IMG/VR virus record: IMGVR_UViG_3300034101_002565 | Location: 1 to 29,089 of that record | Origin: a virus | Reading direction: 5' to 3' (one strand) | DNA length: 29,089 nt | Part shown: piece after piece, positions 23,562 through 29,089 of the stretch | How positions within the stretch are numbered: the stretch's first letter is position 1 | How the letters are laid out: each line of letters opens with the position of its first letter | The notes under the pieces: generated by a model | The model's input: the letters and a program-made list of their open reading frames with translations, nothing else | Told to the model about the DNA's origin: nothing | Databases searched by the model: none | Program-made: the position numbers and the translations under genes

Positions 23562-23578
23562 TTGTCAAAAGAATTGAC
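23562..23578 (+). promoter_or_regulatory. 17-bp intergenic element, copy 4 (upstream of the portal-like gene)
   Basis: TTGTCAAAAGAATTGAC starts 4 bases after the stop of the giant gene and ends only 3 bases before ATG 23582. The core GTCAA-N5-TTGAC is a perfect inverted repeat. Since it nearly touches the start codon, a conventional promoter with its start site downstream of the element would give a leaderless or truncated message, so transcription would have to begin within it, or it acts otherwise. Confidence 0.6.
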
Positions 23579-23581
23579 GCC

Positions 23582-25618
23582 ATGAAATTTTTGCCTGATC
23601 TGCCCATCGAACTGGATCCGCCCAAGGCCCCGCTCCGCGGTAATCTTGTCCTGACGGGAGGGCAAGAGCGCGCATTGACCCGACATTTTTTGGAGCGGTT
23701 GCGGACCGCGCAGAACAGCTACGTCTCTGACGATTGGATGGAGAAGCGCAATATGAGCATGCGGCACTTTGCCTCGAACATGGAGGACCGCCGCCGCCCT
23801 GGGACGATTTTTGAAAAGTCCAATATGTCGCTGAACCTGCCCAAACGGTATGTCCGAATTACGGCAAGCCGTGTTTACGACGAACTTCTGACCGCTAATC
23901 CCATGATGTCAGTATCGGTTGAAGGAAAGGATGACAATTACGAGGATGCGCGAGTCATCGAGCGGTATTGCGCTTTTAAGTTAGAGCAGGCCAAAATGCG
24001 GCTGGTATTGCGCGAGGCTGAAACCTTGGCTGCCATTCGTGGTGAAACTGTGGTCAAGACCACTTGGAAGCGCAAAACGCAGCGGTATTACCGGACGGCG
24101 GTAGTTTTGATCGGGCCGGACGGTGAACCAGTGCGCGGTCGTGACGGCAATCCGGTATTGCAGACGGACGCCTTCACCGACACTGAAAACGGCGACAAGA
24201 TCCTAACGCGCGACCCGCGCGTTGTCCTGACCGGAACCCCGACATGGGAAGAACGGCGCGTGGATATGCGGCGGGTTCTTTACAATAACATTGAATCCGC
24301 CTGCCTCGATCACCGGGATTTTTTCTGCAACGCGACCGAAAGCGATGTTCACAAAGCTGATTTCTGCGCGATCAAGTTGGATTTTGGGCTGGATGAAGTT
24401 AAGGCCATGTTGGCACCGCTCGAAGGCCAAGAGGATGCTGACACTTTTGTTTCCAAGCTGGAAAACAGTCTTTTGGACGGCAAGAACAAGTCAGAATCCA
24501 ATCGGCCGGACCGCTGGCGCGGGGAAACAGAACGGCACCGTGACGCCATTCCGCAGTGTCCGTTTGCCGAAGTGTATGCCCGCGTGATTTTGGACGAGGA
24601 CGGACAGGCCGACGAGATTGCCGCCCTGATCGACTTGGAGAACGAGCAGCTACTTACCTACGACTATCTGGACAATATCAGCCCGACCGGCCGGCGGCCG
24701 TTCCGCGTGGTGCGCATGGAGCCGGTTCCGCACCGCTGGTATGGCACAGGGTTCTACGAATTGTTCAGCGACCGGCACAAGTTTTGCGATCTTTACATGA
24801 ACCGTGTAAATCTGGCCTCCAGTTTGAGCGGCAACATCAAGATTGAGAACCCAATGGCCACAGAGGAAGGATTGGCCGGCGAGCCGATTGAGTTTGGCAC
24901 GACTAAAACGTATAGACTCCGCGATGGATACTCCGCAGACGATGTGTTCAAGGTGATCCCGATTCCAAATGATAGCGGATCGAGCGAAAACCTGCTTAAT
25001 ATGCTTATGCAGGTCACGCAGTTGGAGGCCGGTATTGTGTCAGCCGGCGACCATGGCATGGCCGGCTTGCCCGCGGCAGGGCTGGCCACCGGCATCAAGA
25101 GTCTTGACCGCGTGGCCAACGTGCTTCTCAAGAACATTCTGGCCGACTTTATCAGTGGCTTTGAGGACATTCTGGCCGATTCAGTTGCCCTGATCATGAC
25201 CTACTATGATGACGCGGACGCCGAAATGCTCATGGGGCCGGAAGCGGCCGCCACCCTGTCCAAGTTCCGCGAAATCAACCAACTTCCTTACAAAGTAAAG
25301 TTGGAAGTGAGCACCAGCCGCGATGGAGAAGTGATCGAGAACCACACGCGGGCCTTTGAAATGCTTATGCAATTCGAGCAAATCCCGCCGGAGGCCCGCG
25401 TCCGGTTGCGTCCTGTGCTAATGAGAATTTTGACCGTCATGGGCATTGAAGATGTGGACAAAGCCCTTTCCGACGATTTAACGATGCCAAGCATGGCGTC
25501 CGCAGATGCGCCGACACAGGAGGCCATGAATGAAATAGCAGAATCCGGGCGGACACAGGTGCAACAAGGACCGGTTGGGGACAGGGATACTCCAGACGTA
25601 AACGCAATACAGGTATGA
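23582..25618 (+). CDS. Portal-like protein (head-tail connector)
   Basis: The 678-residue protein has the size and style of podovirus-type portals, which form the dodecameric DNA channel at the packaging vertex. Visible features are an N-terminal helical region with MRHFASNMEDRRRPG, conserved-looking LNLPKRYVRITASRVYDELLTANPMMSVSV and a central beta-rich domain with a conserved-looking RPFRVVRMEPVPHRWYG. A long helical segment around VLLKNILADFISGFEDILADS could be the channel or crown helix. It follows the giant protein and precedes fibre genes, and the terminase block lies upstream. No other protein in the window is a better portal candidate. The assignment rests on pattern and context rather than a single catalytic motif. 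Confidence 0.75.
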   Translation: MKFLPDLPIELDPPKAPLRGNLVLTGGQERALTRHFLERLRTAQNSYVSDDWMEKRNMSMRHFASNMEDRRRPGTIFEKSNMSLNLPKRYVRITASRVYDELLTANPMMSVSVEGKDDNYEDARVIERYCAFKLEQAKMRLVLREAETLAAIRGETVVKTTWKRKTQRYYRTAVVLIGPDGEPVRGRDGNPVLQTDAFTDTENGDKILTRDPRVVLTGTPTWEERRVDMRRVLYNNIESACLDHRDFFCNATESDVHKADFCAIKLDFGLDEVKAMLAPLEGQEDADTFVSKLENSLLDGKNKSESNRPDRWRGETERHRDAIPQCPFAEVYARVILDEDGQADEIAALIDLENEQLLTYDYLDNISPTGRRPFRVVRMEPVPHRWYGTGFYELFSDRHKFCDLYMNRVNLASSLSGNIKIENPMATEEGLAGEPIEFGTTKTYRLRDGYSADDVFKVIPIPNDSGSSENLLNMLMQVTQLEAGIVSAGDHGMAGLPAAGLATGIKSLDRVANVLLKNILADFISGFEDILADSVALIMTYYDDADAEMLMGPEAAATLSKFREINQLPYKVKLEVSTSRDGEVIENHTRAFEMLMQFEQIPPEARVRLRPVLMRILTVMGIEDVDKALSDDLTMPSMASADAPTQEAMNEIAESGRTQVQQGPVGDRDTPDVNAIQV

Positions 25619-25881
25619 TGTTACAGCAACAAATCGAACAGTTGGACACCGTGAAGCGTCTGCGATCCAACCGCGACTACCGCGAACTGATCCAAAGCAT
25701 GCTCGATGAGCAGGTGCAGCAGGCCCATAGCGCGATGCTTAACCCCGAAACGGCCGGTCCGCGCCTTGAATACGCCAGGGCGCGCTATGTCGCCTCGCGG
25801 GAACTGGCCAACTATTTGGCAGACAAAGAGGCCGCACTGACCGCGGTAATCGCCAAGAAGCAGTCGGATACCGGAAAATAA
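25615..25881 (+). CDS. Small helical protein following the portal-like gene, 88 aa
   Basis: The start overlaps the portal stop (ATGATG at 25615-25620, with TGA 25616-25618), so translation is coupled; ATG 25618 is the alternative start. The protein is mostly alpha-helical, with QQQIEQLDTVKRLRSNRDYRELIQSML and a second helix YARARYVASRELANYLADKEAALTAVIAKK, and has no Cys. Size and position suggest a small head protein such as a connector or scaffold-like partner of the portal. The family is not recognised. Confidence 0.65.
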   Translation: MMLQQQIEQLDTVKRLRSNRDYRELIQSMLDEQVQQAHSAMLNPETAGPRLEYARARYVASRELANYLADKEAALTAVIAKKQSDTGK

Positions 25882-25890
25882 TTGCGTAAC

Positions 25891-25907
25891 TTGTCGAAAG
25901 GATTGAC
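25891..25907 (+). promoter_or_regulatory. 17-bp intergenic element, copy 5 (upstream of the fibre block)
   Basis: TTGTCGAAAGGATTGAC is identical to copy 1 over all 17 bases although it is 25 kb away. It begins 9 bases after the previous stop and ends 9 bases before ATG 25917. The AAAGGA within it could help ribosome binding for this gene, although its distance to the start varies widely among the five copies. Confidence 0.65.
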
Positions 25908-25916
25908 TTTGCAGCC

Positions 25917-26339
25917 ATGGCCCTTCCCAACGCAACAATAGCCAATGCGGTAGCGGTGGTTCACCCAAGCGGGACTACCGTGGATTTGCGTGACTTTGAG
26001 CAACATCCACTACTGATTGACAAATCGACCGGCCGATTGCGGGTTGAAATGGGAACCACGCTCGATCCTGTTTCAGTGGCGACCATTGAAGATAAGCTCG
26101 ATGTGCTGTCAGGCTTGATTACGGCTATCGGCGTCGATCTTGACCTCATCAAAGATGACCGGTTGGCCATTCCAGGTATGGGGATTCCGACATTCAACTA
26201 CGCCGGCATGACCTATGACGGCAACAACAACCTGACGGCTGTTGTTTACAAGACCGGCGGCGCCTCTGGGGCGATTGTTGCAAGCCTCGCCCTTGCCTAC
26301 GACGGCAATAGTAACCTGACCAGCATAACCAAGAGCTGA
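25917..26339 (+). CDS. Small virion-type protein with YDGN-NL repeats, 140 aa
   Basis: The N-terminal half is mixed, with a helix [25 protein letters not shown]. The C-terminal third has two copies of a strand-turn-strand unit, [14 protein letters not shown] and [14 protein letters not shown], of the kind found in phage tail and fibre-associated proteins and in YD-type repeats. It is encoded directly before the fibre-like gene and 1 base away from it, so it may be a fibre adaptor or neck accessory protein; this is inference. ATG 25917 follows the regulatory element by 9 bases. Confidence 0.65.
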   Translation: MALPNATIANAVAVVHPSGTTVDLRDFEQHPLLIDKSTGRLRVEMGTTLDPVSVATIEDKLDVLSGLITAIGVDLDLIKDDRLAIPGMGIPTFNYAGMTYDGNNNLTAVVYKTGGASGAIVASLALAYDGNSNLTSITKS

Positions 26340-26340
26340 T

Positions 26341-28725
26341 ATGGGCAAGTGGCTTTTTAATCCGATTAGCGGGCAGTTAGATCAGGCGGGAGCCTCCGAT
26401 ACCCCCCCCCACGCCTCCACCCATCACACAGGCGGCACGGATGCCATTGCGCCCAACAACATCTCGGCCCAGTGGGCGCTGGTAACACGTTCCCATCAAT
26501 TTTTCACTACCTCGACTTATACGTTGGCGGAGGGGCGCAACGTGCAGCTCGATGTTACCCTTACGGCAAACAACATTACAGGCACCATCACGTTGCCGAG
26601 ACTAACAACAGACTCGGCCCAGAGTGGCGATGAAGTGTTTATTAATCTCTCAACTGTTGCTGCTGGCGCAACCCTTGTCATCGAACGCTACATTTGGACA
26701 GGCAGCAGTTACATCGGCTCTATTGAAACTGTGGTTACCACCACCACGGCGGGAGCGTGGCGGTTTCGTCTTATCGGCGGCTTCTGGACGCCCCAGCCCG
26801 TGGCAACTCACACCCACGCCGCCAGCGCAATTACCAGCGGTGTCCTTGACAACGCCCGCATCAACTTCGCCGCCCCGCCAGCCATCGGCTCCACCACCCG
26901 AAACACTGGCGCATTCACCACCCTTTCCGCCGCCCCGACCTCTGGCTCCGCGCTCACCCTAACAGGCGGCACGGTCACGGCATCATCTCCGCTCATTGAC
27001 GCAACGCAGACGTTCAACGCCACCACAGCCGTCTTCACAGGCTCCACCAGTGGAACAACCTTAACCGTCACCGCCGTCTCCAGCGGCACGATTGCCGTTG
27101 GCATGACGCTGACCAGCAGCGGAACAATCACCTACGGGACGCGCATCACGGCACTTGGCACAGGCACAGGCGGCACAGGAACCTACACCATTAGCGTCAG
27201 TCAAAACCGATCCTCCGCGACACTGACAGGAACACCGCAGCTTCATGCAGCCTCCGTCAGCATCACTGACACTTCCAGTGGCTCTGAAAGCACGGCATTT
27301 CGCGTGTTGGCTGGCGGCAGTCCGATTTTTGAGGTTCTTACTAAAAATCCTAACGGCACAGGGATAGCTGGAATACGCATCACGCGACCACAAGCGTCAC
27401 AAAATACAAACATCTTCACCATTCGGTCTGGCGTTAATGCTGATACAATTTTCGGTGTATCCGACGATGGAAGCTCTGGCGGAAGAGTGTTTGCGAACCA
27501 GTTTGATTGGGGAACCAGCATATTACAGGCGGGGTTTATTGCTTTGGGTGACGCGACTGCAATGGGTTTTCAAGGCCAACCGCGACTTGTGCGAGATGCC
27601 GCAGATGTATTCGGACAAAGAAATACGCAATTTGGAACGACCAATCCGCAGACTTACAACATCTACAATACTTGGGTGTCACCAGGGACAAACTATGAGC
27701 GAGGATTCATGCGTTGGTCTTCCAACGTATTTCAGTTTGGCACAGAAAAAGGCGGCACGGGCGCGGCGAGGGCGCTGGAGTTTCAGACGGATGGGACAAG
27801 CAGATGGTCAATCAGCACTGTCGGTCATATTTTAGCATCGGCCACCAACACTTATGACATTGGAGCTTCGGCGGGCAACAGACCGCGCAACATATTTGCG
27901 GCGGGATACATGCTTGCTAATACTGGTTTTTATTTTGGCCTTGCTGGTGGTGCGGTTGGGTTAGAGGGATCGCCATCTGAGGGTATTATGCGCCTGTATG
28001 CGGATGTTGGTTTTGCCCGCCTCCAATTTGGCGGCACAAGCAACCTCTTCCCCGCGCTAAAACGCAGCAGCACAACGCTGCAAGTTAGGCTCGCAGATGA
28101 TTCGGCCTTTGCTCCGCTACAAAGCGGCAATATAACAATACAGTCGCCAGTAGGCACGGCATCAATCCTGCGGGTAAACTCAACAGCCGCCAACGCAACG
28201 AGCGGCAATTCGGGGCCACACGCTATTGAAGTTTACGACAGCAGTGGAACGCTTGCGGCTTTCATACGAGGCAATGGTCTGGTTGCGGGCGCGGCAGTGG
28301 GACTGTCTGATGATTCCACAGCGGCCATGTCACAATCCCAAGGAGGGTTTATGCTCGGTCAAACATCCGCGATTGCATGGGCAGCAAGCGGACAATGGTG
28401 GCAAGCAAAAGATATAGGCTTGCGGAGAAACGCCGCCAATGTGCTTGAAGTAAACAACGGCACTTCTGGTTCATTTGCCGATTTGAGGTTTCGCGCTGCA
28501 ACAATGTCGGGCAACCTCACCCTTGGCAGCGGCAACAACTTGGTGCTGAACACGACCACAGGCACCAAGATCGGCACTGCGACAGACCAGAAGATCGGAT
28601 TCTTCAACGCAACGCCTGTAGTCCAGCAAGCCGCCGTGGCAGACGCCACAGACGCCACAACAGTGATTACTCAACTCAACGCTTTGCTTGGACGTATGCG
28701 AACACTTGGCCTCATCGCTACCTAA
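26341..28725 (+). CDS. Tail-fibre-like protein, 794 aa
   Basis: The N-terminus carries [13 protein letters not shown] (residues 25-37), a motif frequent in phage fibre and appendage proteins. A beta-rich, Thr-, Ser- and Gly-rich shaft follows, including [19 protein letters not shown] and a segment with [19 protein letters not shown] and [16 protein letters not shown], a repeat type widely seen in phage structural proteins. The centre (about 350-600) has beta strands rich in Gly and Asn, and the end, [28 protein letters not shown], is typical of phage fibre C-termini. It probably forms a trimer that contacts the host or links to receptor-binding tips. A C9 run lies in its first 25 codons. Host receptor and exact attachment point cannot be inferred. 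Confidence 0.8.
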   Translation: MGKWLFNPISGQLDQAGASDTPPHASTHHTGGTDAIAPNNISAQWALVTRSHQFFTTSTYTLAEGRNVQLDVTLTANNITGTITLPRLTTDSAQSGDEVFINLSTVAAGATLVIERYIWTGSSYIGSIETVVTTTTAGAWRFRLIGGFWTPQPVATHTHAASAITSGVLDNARINFAAPPAIGSTTRNTGAFTTLSAAPTSGSALTLTGGTVTASSPLIDATQTFNATTAVFTGSTSGTTLTVTAVSSGTIAVGMTLTSSGTITYGTRITALGTGTGGTGTYTISVSQNRSSATLTGTPQLHAASVSITDTSSGSESTAFRVLAGGSPIFEVLTKNPNGTGIAGIRITRPQASQNTNIFTIRSGVNADTIFGVSDDGSSGGRVFANQFDWGTSILQAGFIALGDATAMGFQGQPRLVRDAADVFGQRNTQFGTTNPQTYNIYNTWVSPGTNYERGFMRWSSNVFQFGTEKGGTGAARALEFQTDGTSRWSISTVGHILASATNTYDIGASAGNRPRNIFAAGYMLANTGFYFGLAGGAVGLEGSPSEGIMRLYADVGFARLQFGGTSNLFPALKRSSTTLQVRLADDSAFAPLQSGNITIQSPVGTASILRVNSTAANATSGNSGPHAIEVYDSSGTLAAFIRGNGLVAGAAVGLSDDSTAAMSQSQGGFMLGQTSAIAWAASGQWWQAKDIGLRRNAANVLEVNNGTSGSFADLRFRAATMSGNLTLGSGNNLVLNTTTGTKIGTATDQKIGFFNATPVVQQAAVADATDATTVITQLNALLGRMRTLGLIAT
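26402..26410 (+). repeat. Run of nine C near the start of the fibre gene
   Basis: C9 encodes Thr-Pro-Pro at codons 21-23 of the fibre-like gene. Gain or loss of one C would stop production of full-length fibre, which could act as a phase-variable switch of host contact, or it may only be an error-prone site. The second C9 of the window lies at 22957. Confidence 0.8.
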
Positions 28726-28729
28726 TTTT

Positions 28730-29041
28730 ATGCTAACCAACCCAACCCCAATAGTGACGGACCCCGTTCCGTCGAAAACCTACGACAAACTTCACGTTTA
28801 TACGCTTTCCGCGATCCAGCCTACGGCGGATTCGGGAAGCATTACGGTGGAGCTTCTACCCGCAACCTCGGATGGTCAGATTGCTTCTGGAGATCAAGTC
28901 CAGCGCATGACCGCGCCCCTGAACCCCGAAATCATGGTAGCAGTGCCAGAGCTTAAAGCGGCCTTCGATGCTGTGATTGCGGCCATCCCCGCAACCCAAG
29001 CCTACTTGGCCAGCCAACAGGAGGAGACATCCAATGAATAA
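28730..29041 (+). CDS. Small virion-associated hypothetical protein, 103 aa
   Basis: ATG 28730 lies 4 bases after the stop of the fibre-like gene; an upstream start would only overlap that gene. A Pro- and Thr-rich start (TNPTPIVTDPVPSKTYDKL) leads into a beta-rich middle (GSITVELLPATSDGQIASGD) and a helical end (ELKAAFDAVIAAIPATQAYL). It ends in an acidic tail. No Shine-Dalgarno is visible. Genes of this size following the fibre are often tail accessory proteins, but I do not recognise this one. Confidence 0.65.
   Translation: MLTNPTPIVTDPVPSKTYDKLHVYTLSAIQPTADSGSITVELLPATSDGQIASGDQVQRMTAPLNPEIMVAVPELKAAFDAVIAAIPATQAYLASQQEETSNE
29019..29024 (+). promoter_or_regulatory. Strong Shine-Dalgarno for the last, partial gene
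   Basis: AGGAGG followed by AGAC lies 9 bases before ATG 29034. With the one at 15951 it is among the few clear canonical ribosome binding sites here, and it decides the start of the next gene. Confidence 0.75.
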
Positions 29042-29089
29042 ACAAGTAACACTCACTGAAGCCGAAGCCCGCATTGTCATGCAAGCCTT
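29034..29089 (+). CDS. Start of an unknown gene (partial)
   Basis: The frame opens with ATG after AGGAGG and overlaps the last codons of the preceding gene by 8 bases. The visible N-terminus MNKQVTLTEAEARIVMQA begins with a likely helix. The gene continues past the end of the window, so no function is assigned. Confidence 0.7.
   Translation, partial: MNKQVTLTEAEARIVMQA

Noticed and set aside
1-29089. CRISPR array, tRNA, rRNA or insertion sequence
   Set aside because: I saw no regularly spaced repeats with unique spacers, no cloverleaf-like sequence, no rRNA-like stretch and no transposase or terminal inverted repeats.

Overview
The window is a stretch of a tailed double-stranded DNA bacteriophage (Caudoviricetes), or of a prophage derived from one. 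Every supported gene lies on the + strand, packed with overlaps or very short gaps. The diagnostic genes are an Sf6-type small terminase, a large terminase with complete ATPase and nuclease motifs, a portal-like protein and a long tail-fibre-like protein. The order TerS, TerL, internal or ejected proteins, portal, fibre suggests a podovirus-like particle, but that is inference. The DNA is GC-rich (high 50s percent by eye) with GC-rich third codon positions. No tRNA, integrase, host gene or rRNA identifies the host. No major capsid gene is recognisable here.

Layout. Positions 1-434 hold the end of one unknown gene and a small unknown gene. A cytosine-methyltransferase-like gene follows (475-1131). 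A packaging block covers TerS, an unknown 204-residue protein, a small putative lipoprotein and TerL (1179-4357). A block of low-complexity, charged or coiled-coil proteins (4419-6032) leads into one continuous reading frame of about 5,830 codons (6059-23557). A portal-like protein and a small helical protein follow (23582-25881), then a short beta-rich protein, a 794-residue fibre-like protein, a 103-residue protein and the first codons of another gene (25917-29089).

The giant gene is a phage polyvalent protein. It is a chain of modules with an N-terminal coiled coil, hydrophobic segments, a possible metallopeptidase-like module, a zeta-toxin-type kinase, an N6-adenine-type DNA methyltransferase, a strawberry-notch/DarB-type SF2 helicase, a sigma-70-like factor (regions 2 and 4) and a C-terminal polyvalent-associated module. 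Its position between terminase and portal, and the known behaviour of phage P1 DarB, suggest it is packaged and ejected with the DNA to protect the incoming genome and perhaps redirect transcription.

Two observations stand out. First, a 17-bp element with consensus TTGYCRAAAGRWTTGRC occurs in five intergenic gaps and divides the window into consistent transcription-unit-like blocks; a sigma-like module sits in the same genome. Second, three small ORFs (113, 66 and 51 codons) are nested in the giant gene, all in the same +1 frame. Each lies where the giant protein is low in complexity, at a junction next to a recognisable enzymatic module, and one has an excellent Shine-Dalgarno sequence. This points either to overprinted genes or to small genes swallowed when the giant gene was assembled by fusion.
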